Source: JBGPRB01 sp964422155 (lineage in GTDB: Bacteria > Chloroflexota > Dehalococcoidia > Dehalococcoidales > RBG-16-60-22). Taken from it: DNA of 25,682 bases. The notes under the pieces were generated by a model that saw only the letters and a list, made by a program, of their open reading frames with translations, was not told the origin of the DNA and made no database searches. Where the stretch lies: NCBI GenBank assembly GCA_964422155.1, contig CAYQZZ010000027.1, positions 1 to 25,682 of the forward strand. The letters run 5' to 3'. Made by a program: the position numbers and the translations under genes. Each line of letters begins with the position of its first letter. The stretch's first letter is position 1. Below are positions 16,838-23,763 of the stretch, in pieces.

Positions 16838-17624
16838 TATCGTTGGCATACGTTTTAAAAGGGCAGGGAAGGTCTACTACTTCGAGGCGGGTGATATTGC
16901 GCTGAAGCCCGGCGACTACGCGGTCGTGAAGACCAGCCGGGGAATGGAACTGGGACACGTGGTCATAGCACCCGGTCAGGTGCTGGCTGGCGAGTCGGAG
17001 GAGGCACTGAGCCCGGTGGTACGCAAGGCCGAGCCCGAGGACATCGCCAAGGCAGAGGAGCTCGATACCAAGGCGGAGGAAGCCCTGATTGAATGCGGCA
17101 AGATGATTGGCGAACTACAACTGCCGATGAAGCTTTTGTCCGCCGAGTACAGTCTGGACAGCAGCCGCCTGACATTCCTGTTCAGCGCCGAGGAGAGGGT
17201 TGATTTCCGCGAACTGGTGCGGCAACTGACCGGTAAGTTTAAAGTGAGAGTAGAACTGCGCCAGGTGGGGAGTCGCGACGAGGCCAAATTACTGGGGAGC
17301 TTCGGGCGGTGCGGACGTTCCCTGTGCTGCGCGAGCTTCCTCACCGAGTTCACCCCGGTCTCCATCAAGATGGCCAAGGATCAGGACCTGCCGCTCAACC
17401 CGATGAAGATTTCCGGCGCCTGCGGTCGGTTAATGTGCTGCCTGGCTTACGAGGGGGAGCAATACCGCGCCATGAAGGAGAAAATGCCCAAGGTGGGGCA
17501 GCGAGTATCCACGCGCATGGGCGAAGCCACGGTAGTCGGCAACAATCCGCTCAAGGAAACAGTGCTGGTGGAGCTGGACAGCGAAGCTACGGTGGAGCTA
17601 CCTCTGGCCGAGGTCTCTTACTGA
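16830..17624 (+). CDS. ricT: PSP1 domain protein, RicT/YaaT-like
   Basis: A 264-residue cytoplasmic protein of the PSP1 family. In Bacillus subtilis RicT (YaaT) works with RicA and RicF in an Fe-S complex that stimulates RNase Y-dependent mRNA maturation. Seen: the central PSP1 domain with paired cysteines C161, C166, C167 (GRCGRSLCCASF) and C198, C203, C204 (GACGRLMCCLAYE), and an N-terminal GIRFKRAGKVYYF strand. The holB-ricT order is common in Gram-positive and related bacteria, which supports the call. The 8-bp overlap with holB indicates one transcript. The partner genes are not in the window. Confidence 0.9.
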   Translation: MANIVGIRFKRAGKVYYFEAGDIALKPGDYAVVKTSRGMELGHVVIAPGQVLAGESEEALSPVVRKAEPEDIAKAEELDTKAEEALIECGKMIGELQLPMKLLSAEYSLDSSRLTFLFSAEERVDFRELVRQLTGKFKVRVELRQVGSRDEAKLLGSFGRCGRSLCCASFLTEFTPVSIKMAKDQDLPLNPMKISGACGRLMCCLAYEGEQYRAMKEKMPKVGQRVSTRMGEATVVGNNPLKETVLVELDSEATVELPLAEVSY

Positions 17625-17662
17625 TTACCGGGGTTCAGACCCTTCCTTATCCCACCGACTGG

Positions 17663-17705
17663 ATTCTGGCCGGAGTTTACCCCGTACTTGATACGGGGCC
17701 AGAAT
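17663..17705. terminator. Nested hairpin behind ricT
   Basis: ATTCTGGCC (17663-17671) pairs with GGCCAGAAT (17697-17705), enclosing a second stem CCCCGTA (17680-17686)/TACGGGG (17692-17698). It lies 39 bp after the ricT stop. No T-run follows, so it is either a terminator for the operon or an extragenic palindrome. Confidence 0.5.
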
Positions 17706-17716
17706 GACAAATTGCA

Positions 17717-17811
17717 TGTCATTCTGAGGAGTCCCGACAAAGTCGGGATAACCGAAGAATCCGTCTTTACCCACGTGGAGATACGGATTCTTCACTTCGT
17801 TCAGAATGACA
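17717..17811. repeat. Extragenic palindromic repeat (three nested inverted repeats)
   Basis: Outer arms TGTCATTCTGA (17717-17727) and TCAGAATGACA (17801-17811) are exact inverted repeats. Inside lie TCCCGAC/GTCGGGA (17732-17738/17742-17748) and GAAGAATCCGT/ACGGATTCTTC (17754-17764/17783-17793). The structure is typical of a mobile REP/MITE-like extragenic element, sitting between the convergent ricT and HNH genes. Confidence 0.75.
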
Positions 17812-17832
17812 GCGAGAAGCTGTTATTGTATC

Positions 17833-18339
17833 TTACTGGTATAAGTACTTCCGCCACTCGTCCCGCTTACTCAGATATTGATAGGGGACGTTAAATAAGG
17901 GGTTGCCGGTCGGGGGGCGCGGGGTGCGAATCAGCTTCATACTGGCTTCCTTGGGTGTCCGGCCGGCTTTGCGCCGGTTGCAGGCGACACAGGCGCTGAC
18001 GACGTTTTCCCAGGTATGCTGGCCGCCGCGATAGCGCGGTACCACGTGGTCCAGCGTTAAATGCCGGCTCTGCTCTCCGCAGTACTGGCAGGTGTAGCGG
18101 TCGCGGTTGAAAATCTCGTAGCGGGTCATCTTTCTTTCCCGATGGGGACGTTTAATCATCTGCGCCAGGCGTATGACCGAGGGCAGCTCGATAGTGGCGC
18201 TGATGGTGTGGATGGCGCCGACGCCGTTCTCAATCATCTCCGCCTTGCCCCGAAAGATGAGGACGACGGCGCGGCGGGCGCGGCAGACCGTGAGCGGCTC
18301 GTAGCTCTGGTTCAAGACCAGCACCGGATGGTTAATCAT
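17833..18339 (-). CDS. HNH endonuclease
   Basis: A 168-residue protein with a C-terminal HNH nuclease domain. Seen: zinc-binding cysteine pairs C84/C87 (CQYCG) and C117/C120 (CVACN), the catalytic LDHVVPRYRGG with H98, and N112 in WENVV, followed by NRRKAGRTP. The N-terminal 80 residues (VLVLNQSYEPLTVCRARRAV) match the common stand-alone bacterial HNH family of this size, which often lies in housekeeping regions and has no known target. The start ATG has only a weak AAAGAAAG upstream. It is GC-rich like its left neighbours, so it seems not to belong to the AT-rich restriction island to its right. Confidence 0.9.
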   Translation of the reverse strand: MINHPVLVLNQSYEPLTVCRARRAVVLIFRGKAEMIENGVGAIHTISATIELPSVIRLAQMIKRPHRERKMTRYEIFNRDRYTCQYCGEQSRHLTLDHVVPRYRGGQHTWENVVSACVACNRRKAGRTPKEASMKLIRTPRPPTGNPLFNVPYQYLSKRDEWRKYLYQ

Positions 18340-18427
18340 GAACTTTCTTTCAAACGTGACTACGCCTATTCTACTGCAAAGCTTTTGGGCGTTGCAAGGA
18401 GGAGGGGAAAAGGGGAAGCTCTAAGCA

Positions 18428-18478
18428 CTAATATCTAAATACTAAACAAATACCAATAACCAAGTAACAATAACCAAG
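18428..18478. repeat. AT-rich repeat block at left edge of the restriction island
   Basis: CTAATATCTAAATACTAA (18428-18445) recurs exactly at 23008-23025. It is followed by a tandem pair CAATAACCAAG (18454-18464 and 18468-18478) with a 14-bp period. It marks the sharp drop in GC content before the methyltransferase gene. Confidence 0.75.
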
Positions 18479-18521
18479 AAACAAGTATTAAAGTGGGTAG
18501 CTTTGATTTGGATTTAGAGTT

Positions 18522-19541
18522 ATGGTAAGTGGGAGGGAGGGGAGGAAAAAGATAAAAAAAGTAATGAAGTATAGAACAAAAGGTATTGAATTATTTACGG
18601 ACTATATGTATACTAGAGTTAGCATGAAGAGTATAAATGAATTATTGGATAAGGTTATTATTAGAGATTGTATTAAGGAATTGAAAGAGATTCCTGACAG
18701 ATGTATTGATTTGATAATTCTCGACCCGCCGTACTGGAAAGTAATAGGCGAAGAATGGGATTATAAATGGCGGACAATCGATGATTATGTGGAATGGTGC
18801 AACCAATGGTTGCCAGAATTATCTAGAATAATTAAGTTATCCGGTAGTATGTATCTATTTGGCTATTTAAGAAATCTGATATACACATATAAAGAAATTG
18901 AGCAATTAGGTTTCATATTCAGGCAACAGCTAATTATAGATAAAGGCATAAAAGCAGTAAGTGGGCGTGCCACAAAAGGATACAAGATGTTCCCGAATGT
19001 AACTGAAAGCATCTTTTATTTCATTTTTGATTCTAAACCATTCATTAAAAAGATATTATTGGAAAGACAGAAAAAAACAGGATTAACGGCCTACGAGATA
19101 AATAGTAGGCTTGGAGTGAAAGCCAATGGAGGGGGTATGTGGTCTATATATACTGGCGATAATATACTGGCTCAAGTGCCAACTAAAGAGATGTGGGATA
19201 AGCTACAGAAAGTACTAGAATTTGAATATCCCTATGAGGATATTGCGCAAGTATTTAATATTCAAATGGGAATTACCGATGTTTGGACAGATATAAATTA
19301 TTATAAAGAAGAGCGTTATCATCCTACACAAAAACCTATTCAGTTGATAGACAGAATAATTAGAGCAAGTACAAATGAAGGAATGGTTGTGTTAGACCCG
19401 TTTATAGGATCTGGCTCAACGGCTGTGTCATGTATAAAATTAAGAAGACACTTCATTGGTATAGAAACGGATTCCGAGTATACTAGCAAAGCAGAAAAGA
19501 GAATAGAGGAAATGAGAGCAAAACCGGCATTAGGAATTTAG
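18522..19541 (+). CDS. Type II DNA methyltransferase, beta-class order
   Basis: A 339-residue (longest form) SAM-dependent methyltransferase that modifies adenine-N6 or cytosine-N4 and protects host DNA from the adjacent endonuclease. Seen: catalytic motif IV LDPPY at 67-71 near the N-terminus and the SAM-binding motif I LDPFIGSGST at 291-300 near the C-terminus. That is the beta-class order. HPTQKP precedes motif I, as in this class. The start is uncertain: ATG 18522, 18564 and 18624 are all in frame, and none has a well-spaced ribosome-binding site. The protein similarity begins around MKSINELLDKVIIRDC (18624). The gene is visibly AT-rich compared with its flanks, which suggests horizontal acquisition. 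It overlaps the endonuclease gene tail to tail by 4 bp. Confidence 0.92.
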   Translation: MVSGREGRKKIKKVMKYRTKGIELFTDYMYTRVSMKSINELLDKVIIRDCIKELKEIPDRCIDLIILDPPYWKVIGEEWDYKWRTIDDYVEWCNQWLPELSRIIKLSGSMYLFGYLRNLIYTYKEIEQLGFIFRQQLIIDKGIKAVSGRATKGYKMFPNVTESIFYFIFDSKPFIKKILLERQKKTGLTAYEINSRLGVKANGGGMWSIYTGDNILAQVPTKEMWDKLQKVLEFEYPYEDIAQVFNIQMGITDVWTDINYYKEERYHPTQKPIQLIDRIIRASTNEGMVVLDPFIGSGSTAVSCIKLRRHFIGIETDSEYTSKAEKRIEEMRAKPALGI

Positions 19542-20551
19542 CCGACGCGTCTCCTAGAATAAGGAGTTCTAGCTGTAGCGATACGGTCAGTATCACGTAA
19601 TGGAAGGTATTTGCGTAAGTTCTCATCAATACCAACGAGTTTATCAAGCTTTTGAGAAAAATTAAGTAATTTTAATTTATTCTTGGATATTATTTTTCTA
19701 TATTGTGGCTTAATAAAATTGTGAAATTCAGCATCGGTAGCATGGTTAATAATTAAATTAAATTCTGGCTCATTCAATATATTAGGAGGCATCAATACTG
19801 AAGGTGATTTCGAGCGGTCCATATTTGGTTCTAGGTAGGACTGTATTTGTATTTGAGGATTTGTAGCTGAGTTTTGAATTATACAAGAAAACGTAGGTAT
19901 TGGATTACATATATAAAATTGGTATTGATAAGGCCAGAAGTTCTTTGGCGCTGGAGATTTATTAGGGTCTTTTTTCTTGTGCTCTAGGTAGATTTTATTG
20001 TAATAATTGGTCATTATTTCAGAGAATCGAGAATTGCGTTTACTCTCCGGCCAGAGTTCAAATGATTGGAATCTGAGTGTTTCCCAATCAGAATCGTTAA
20101 AATTAGGGTAATCGCCTATTATTAGAAGAACTCTTTTTACTTTATGAAGCAATATATCCAATTCGTCTTTATCTCGGATAGCAAATAACCATTTTGAGTC
20201 ATTACTTCTTAAAATATTAGAAGAGTTACACTGAGGACATAAATCTTCTAGCCGAGATACCGGAGAGTTGCAGTTTGAACATTTATCTAGTGGATCAATT
20301 CTCGAACAAGACTTCACTTCGGTCCCGTCTACTAAATCATTGCCTCTTGCGCCTGTCCTCTGTCCTTCCATTCCAGTGATTAAAGATGCTAAATGTTGAC
20401 CAGGATAACCAATTTTTATATTCGGAGTTTGCTTCGTTATTTTAGACCATTTTATAGCATTAATGCGTGGAGATAGAACCAAGTCATTTAAAAGACCTTT
20501 AATTAGTGCAACATTATCGTGAATAGTGACTAATTTATCGTTCGGTTTCAT
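19538..20551 (-). CDS. Type II restriction endonuclease, MamI-like
   Basis: A 337-residue endonuclease partner of the methyltransferase. Seen: TGARGNDLVDGTEVKSCS (66-83), a PD-(D/E)xK-type active site with D72 or D75 and E78-V-K80; and directly behind it a zinc ribbon C91, C94, C105, C108 (CSNC and CPQC). The GYPGQHLASL(I)TG...TGARG-DLVDG pattern with the adjacent zinc ribbon is what I recall of the MamI family (Pfam RE_MamI), whose founder cuts GATN4ATC. The target of this enzyme is inferred at best. The ATG is embedded in the last codons of the upstream regulator gene (17-bp overlap), so expression is coupled to it. AT-rich like the methyltransferase gene. Confidence 0.8.
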   Translation of the reverse strand: MKPNDKLVTIHDNVALIKGLLNDLVLSPRINAIKWSKITKQTPNIKIGYPGQHLASLITGMEGQRTGARGNDLVDGTEVKSCSRIDPLDKCSNCNSPVSRLEDLCPQCNSSNILRSNDSKWLFAIRDKDELDILLHKVKRVLLIIGDYPNFNDSDWETLRFQSFELWPESKRNSRFSEIMTNYYNKIYLEHKKKDPNKSPAPKNFWPYQYQFYICNPIPTFSCIIQNSATNPQIQIQSYLEPNMDRSKSPSVLMPPNILNEPEFNLIINHATDAEFHNFIKPQYRKIISKNKLKLLNFSQKLDKLVGIDENLRKYLPLRDTDRIATARTPYSRRRVG

Positions 20552-20765
20552 CTTCGTAAGCCAATAATGTAGGAATATCTATATTTAATGCCTCAGCAAT
20601 TTTGTATATATTCAATAACGTAATATTCTTTTCTGCCCTTTCTATCATGCCAATATAGGTACGATGAAATCCGGCTTTTTCCGCAAGTTCTTCCTGAGAA
20701 AGACGCTGCTTCAGCCTTTGTTCTCGGACCCTTGTTCCAAATCTTACTAGAATATCGTTTTTCAT
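20535..20765 (-). CDS. XRE-type HTH regulator, restriction-modification controller (C) protein
   Basis: A 76-residue DNA-binding protein. Nearly all of it is one helix-turn-helix domain: REQRLKQRLSQEELAEKAGF, then HRTYIGMIERAEKNITLLN, then IYKIAEALNIDIPTLL. The RTYI..IER pattern and NI..L.NI.KIA end are typical of restriction-modification C proteins, which activate their own operon and delay endonuclease expression. Its position directly upstream of and overlapping the endonuclease gene agrees. ATG 20765 is preferred over the ATG at 20792, which would add nine non-conserved residues (YTKIIICA). Candidate operator repeats lie just upstream. Confidence 0.88.
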   Translation of the reverse strand: MKNDILVRFGTRVREQRLKQRLSQEELAEKAGFHRTYIGMIERAEKNITLLNIYKIAEALNIDIPTLLAYEDETER

Positions 20766-20781
20766 GGCACAAATGATAATC

Positions 20782-20831
20782 TTAGTATACAAAGTTGATG
20801 ACTTTAATTCGACATACTATAGTTAGCATAC
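20782..20831 (-). promoter_or_regulatory. Candidate C-protein operator / promoter region
   Basis: Direct repeats TTAGTATAC (20782-20790) and TTAGCATAC (20823-20831), 41 bp apart, with a perfect palindrome ACTATAGT (20816-20823) between them, lie upstream of the regulator start. On the minus strand TTAAAG, a 17-bp spacer and TAAGAT form a possible promoter ending just before the ATG. The assignment as C-boxes is inferred from position. Confidence 0.4.
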
Positions 20832-20895
20832 AATAAGGACTGAATACAAATAATGATTTTTGACTATTGATAGCTAAAATATAACTAATTCATGT

Positions 20896-20910
20896 TATAA
20901 TCAAACTATG
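20896..20910 (+). promoter_or_regulatory. -10 box placed for a leaderless transcript
   Basis: A perfect TATAAT (20896-20901) is followed by only six bases before the ATG at 20908, so the transcript would begin at or next to the start codon. No Shine-Dalgarno is present. No good -35 is seen at 16-18 bp. Confidence 0.5.
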
Positions 20911-21093
20911 AAACGGTCGCTGGTAGATATCTTAGCCTGCCCGGTGTGCAAGGGGGCACTGGAGCTTAAGGTGGAGGCGGAGGGAGAAGGGGAGGTCATT
21001 ACAGGGTCGCTGCGGTGCCCGAAGTGTAATGTCAATTACCCTATTACGGAAAGCATCCCGAACCTGCTGCCGCCGGAAAAGGCCGGGACTTAA
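20908..21093 (+). CDS. Trm112-like zinc protein (UPF0434)
   Basis: A 61-residue protein of the Trm112/YcaR family. Seen: ILACPVCKG (C11, C14) at the start and LRCPKCN (C37, C40) in the middle, then VNYPITESIPNLLP, the conserved family ending. In eukaryotes and archaea Trm112 is the activating partner of several methyltransferases; the bacterial role is less clear. It stands alone, directly right of the restriction island, and is GC-rich again. It has no ribosome-binding site and an apparent leaderless promoter. Confidence 0.9.
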   Translation: MKRSLVDILACPVCKGALELKVEAEGEGEVITGSLRCPKCNVNYPITESIPNLLPPEKAGT

Positions 21094-21104
21094 AATCCCT
21101 CTCA

Positions 21105-21225
21105 ATCTCCCTTTATCAAAGGGAGATGCGCGGGTTTCCCCCTTTCGTAAAGGGGGACAAAAGGGGGATTTTGTACATCACACCTCTCTACCTCTCCCCC
21201 TCTGGATTCCAGCTTTCGCTGGAAT
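21105..21225. terminator. Three successive hairpins between convergent genes
   Basis: Perfect stems: ATCTCCCTTT/AAAGGGAGAT (21105-21114/21118-21127), TCCCCCTTT/AAAGGGGGA (21137-21145/21149-21157), and ATTCCAGC/GCTGGAAT (21206-21213/21218-21225), each with a 3-4 base loop. They separate the Trm112 gene from the folate operon and may end both transcripts. The AAAGGGAG and GCTGGAATGACA wording is typical of dispersed extragenic palindromes. Confidence 0.6.
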
Positions 21226-21243
21226 GACAGTTAGCAGAAAGGG

Positions 21244-21615
21244 CTAGTCCGGACTATAAGCAACGCCCTGCTCCGGGGACTCCCAGGCTTCAACGCTGGT
21301 CAGAGATATGGGGTCGGCGGAAAGCTTCTCCTTGAGCTCATTATAGATAGTTACAGCGATGTTCTCCGCCGAGGGGTTTATCTTGTCGAAGGGTACAATA
21401 TCATTAAGACAAGTATGGTCGAAGCGCTCTAAAATAGCGTTCAGGTGGCGCTTCAAGTCGGTAAAGTCATAGGCCAGGCCGATGTCATTCAGCTTATCAG
21501 CCCTTACCTTCACGACAATGCGATAGCGGTGGCCGTGCATGGCCTCGCACTTGCCCTGATAGCCCCGCAGATAGTGGGCGGCTTCAAAATGCTTTTCGAC
21601 AGTTATTTCGTACAT
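21244..21615 (-). CDS. 6-pyruvoyl-tetrahydropterin synthase homologue, PTPS-III type
   Basis: A 123-residue T-fold enzyme. Seen: zinc ligands H14, H27 and H29, and KCEAMHGHRY carrying catalytic Cys23 immediately followed by Glu24. PTPS paralogues with Glu replacing or accompanying the Cys (PTPS-III) are known to make 6-hydroxymethyl-dihydropterin directly from dihydroneopterin triphosphate, replacing FolB, and were reported in Chloroflexi among others. The position behind folP and folK (9-bp gap, GAGGAAC ribosome-binding site) and the absence of folB here support that role. A QueD function in queuosine synthesis is the alternative; neither excludes the other. Confidence 0.88.
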   Translation of the reverse strand: MYEITVEKHFEAAHYLRGYQGKCEAMHGHRYRIVVKVRADKLNDIGLAYDFTDLKRHLNAILERFDHTCLNDIVPFDKINPSAENIAVTIYNELKEKLSADPISLTSVEAWESPEQGVAYSPD

Positions 21616-21624
21616 TATTGTTCC

Positions 21625-22116
21625 TCACTTGGCGTCCAGCTTGAGAACGCCCTGCACCTCTTTAATCACCTGGTTCATTTCCTTAATCGTTTTCTTCGTC
21701 ACCGGGTGGACGACATCCGGGGCAATTTCGGAGAGCGGCACCAGGACGAAAGACCTCTCCGCTATCTGGGGATGAGGGATGATGAGATCGCGGGTGTTGA
21801 CGACCTTATCGCCGAAGAGAAGGACATCGATATCGATAATGCGGGGCTCACCGGAGCGGCTATAGCGGCCCATCTTTTGCTCGATTCCCTTGACCAGAGC
21901 CAGCAGGCCTTCCGGCGACAGCCGCGTGAACGCCTCGCAGGCCATATTCAAAAAACGGGGCTGATTGACATTTCCTATCGGCTCGGTATCATATATCGAC
22001 GACACCTTGCCTAACCTCATCCGCTGCGCCAGCAGCTTTAAAGCCTGGTCGAGGTTTTCCTGGCGATTGCCCAGATTCGAGCCGAGACCGAGATATACCG
22101 TAACTGCATCACTCAC
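21625..22116 (-). CDS. folK: 2-amino-4-hydroxy-6-hydroxymethyldihydropteridine pyrophosphokinase
   Basis: A 163-residue HPPK that transfers pyrophosphate from ATP to 6-hydroxymethyl-dihydropterin, giving the substrate of FolP. Seen: GLGSNLGNRQENL at the N-terminus, the EPRIIDIDVLLFGD metal/substrate motif with the paired Asp, and IPHPQIAERSFVLVPLSEIAP. All are diagnostic, and the length is standard. The start is a GTG (22116) that overlaps the folP stop by 8 bp, so the two genes are translationally coupled. Confidence 0.95.
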   Translation of the reverse strand: MSDAVTVYLGLGSNLGNRQENLDQALKLLAQRMRLGKVSSIYDTEPIGNVNQPRFLNMACEAFTRLSPEGLLALVKGIEQKMGRYSRSGEPRIIDIDVLLFGDKVVNTRDLIIPHPQIAERSFVLVPLSEIAPDVVHPVTKKTIKEMNQVIKEVQGVLKLDAK

Positions 22117-22966
22117 TGATTGCCCCCCTTCTTATTATAGCGTCACTCATCCGGCAGACAAGCACCGTCTGCTGCACGTCGTGGACCCTCACCATGTCAG
22201 CGCCGTTGGCAATGCCGATGGCCATCACCGCCAGATTGCCCTCGAGGCGTTTCTCCGGCGGCTGGTCCAGCACCATGCCAATCATGCTCTTGCGGGACGT
22301 GCCCAGCATGATGGGTTTGCCCAGCACTTTAAGCTCGGCAAGTCGATTCACAAGCTCAAGGTTCTGCTCTAAAGTCTTACCGAAACCGATACCGGGGTCG
22401 ACGATAATATTCTCCGCAGCCACGCCGGCCTCCACAGCGATTCTGATACCCGTCTCAAGGTCGGAAATGACCCTCGCCACGATGCCGACCTTCGGCGGGG
22501 CGTCGCGCTGGTTCGCCATGAGTATGACAGGCACGCCCGCCCCGGCGGCAACCCGCGCTATACCGGGGTCTTTCTTAAGCCCCCAGATATCATTAATCAT
22601 GCTGGCGCCGGCCTTCAAAGCACGACTGGCCACGCCCGCCTTATAGGTATCGATGCTGACGGGCACGGATATTTCCGCAACCAGCCGCTCGATGGCAGGA
22701 ATTACCAGCCGGAGCTCATTATCGATGTCATTAACGGACTGCGGCTCGGTGCCGGGTCGGGTAGACTCCCCGCCGACATCGATGATATCAGCACCTTCAG
22801 CCACCATGCGCTTTGCCTGGGCGACCGTCGCCTCGATATCGTCACCCAGCCCGTCGCCCGAAAAAGAGTCCGGGCTGAGGTTGCAGACACCCATGACATA
22901 GGTCTTTTCGCCCCAGCGGAACTCGGTATTGCCGCAGCGCGTCGGCGACAAAGTATTTTTCATCAT
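22109..22966 (-). CDS. folP: Dihydropteroate synthase
   Basis: A 285-residue TIM-barrel enzyme that joins p-aminobenzoate to hydroxymethyl-dihydropterin pyrophosphate in folate synthesis. Seen: MGVCNLSPDSFSGDG, GADIIDVGGESTRPGTEP, VSIDTYKAGVA, MINDIWGL, DPGIGFGKTLEQNLELV, GTSRKSMIG and the closing VRVHDV. These are all the conserved DHPS loops in order. First gene of the folP-folK-PTPS operon. A second ATG directly follows the first, and GGGGA precedes them. Confidence 0.95.
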   Translation of the reverse strand: MMKNTLSPTRCGNTEFRWGEKTYVMGVCNLSPDSFSGDGLGDDIEATVAQAKRMVAEGADIIDVGGESTRPGTEPQSVNDIDNELRLVIPAIERLVAEISVPVSIDTYKAGVASRALKAGASMINDIWGLKKDPGIARVAAGAGVPVILMANQRDAPPKVGIVARVISDLETGIRIAVEAGVAAENIIVDPGIGFGKTLEQNLELVNRLAELKVLGKPIMLGTSRKSMIGMVLDQPPEKRLEGNLAVMAIGIANGADMVRVHDVQQTVLVCRMSDAIIRRGAISE

Positions 22967-23007
22967 TTTTCCCCATATTTTAGCACCTTCGGGGGTCTTA
23001 GGAAACT

Positions 23008-23033
23008 CTAATATCTAAATACTAATATCTAAA
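23008..23033. repeat. AT-rich repeat, second copy, partly tandem
   Basis: CTAATATCTAAATACTAA (23008-23025) is identical to 18428-18445. Here the unit CTAATATCTAAA occurs twice in tandem, with a 14-bp period. It lies between the divergent folP and molybdopterin-protein genes. Confidence 0.75.
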
Positions 23034-23082
23034 CGTTAAGAGGGGTTTTTTACGGCAAGATGTTGTGGTATATTGAACGTAG

Positions 23083-23682
23083 ATGAGCGAGATAAAGAAG
23101 ATTATCAGCCCGGACACGCGGAGAAAGGACAGGCTGCCGCCGGGCCAGAGACTTACCGAAAAATGGCCGGTACTGCACTACGGCAGAGTGCCGTCCATCA
23201 CGAGCACGGACTGGACGTTCACGATATCGGGGCTGGTGGAGGAAGAGCGTTCCCTCACTTACGATGAGTTCTTATCGCTGCCACAGGTGGAGGTTTTTTC
23301 CGATATCCATTGCGTCACCGGATGGTCGAGGTTCGATAACGTGTGGGAGGGAGTAAGCACCGGCACCATCAGAGATATTATTAAAATAAAGCCGGAGGCA
23401 AAATACGTGATTGTTAGCGGTGAGGCAGGGTTTACCACCAACCTGTCCCTCGAGGATTTTTTCCAGCCGGACGTTTTGTTTGCCCTGAAGCATGACGGAA
23501 TAAAGCTGACGCCGGAACACGGCGCTCCCGTGAGGCTGGTGGTGCCGAGGCTGTATTTCTGGAAGAGCGCCAAGTGGGTTACCGGCATAAAGCTGGTGAG
23601 CAGAGACGAGCCGGGGTTCTGGGAAAGGGCGGGGTACCATAAACGCGGCGACCCATGGAAAGAGGAGAGATATGGGGGGTAA
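23083..23682 (+). CDS. Sulfite-oxidase-fold molybdopterin-dependent oxidoreductase, short
   Basis: A 199-residue protein consisting essentially of the molybdopterin-binding domain of the sulfite oxidase/YedY (MsrP) family. Seen: WTFTISGLV near 44-52; the molybdenum-ligand cysteine C77 in DIHCVTGWSRFDNVWEGV; HDGIKLTPEHGAPVRLVVP; and YFWKSAKWVTGIKLVSRDEPGFWE, all family signatures. No Tat signal peptide and no C-terminal dimerisation domain are present, so a small cytoplasmic enzyme is expected; the substrate is unknown. There is no Shine-Dalgarno. A possible -10 TATATT (23069-23074) lies 8 bp before the ATG, so a leaderless or near-leaderless start is possible. Confidence 0.9.
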   Translation: MSEIKKIISPDTRRKDRLPPGQRLTEKWPVLHYGRVPSITSTDWTFTISGLVEEERSLTYDEFLSLPQVEVFSDIHCVTGWSRFDNVWEGVSTGTIRDIIKIKPEAKYVIVSGEAGFTTNLSLEDFFQPDVLFALKHDGIKLTPEHGAPVRLVVPRLYFWKSAKWVTGIKLVSRDEPGFWERAGYHKRGDPWKEERYGG

Positions 23683-23763
23683 GTGATTACTTTTCTGCTT
23701 TCGTTAACGGCGAGGCTAATTGACTGGAAAAGCAGGTGCCATCTGCCAGATGGCGTTTCCTAA

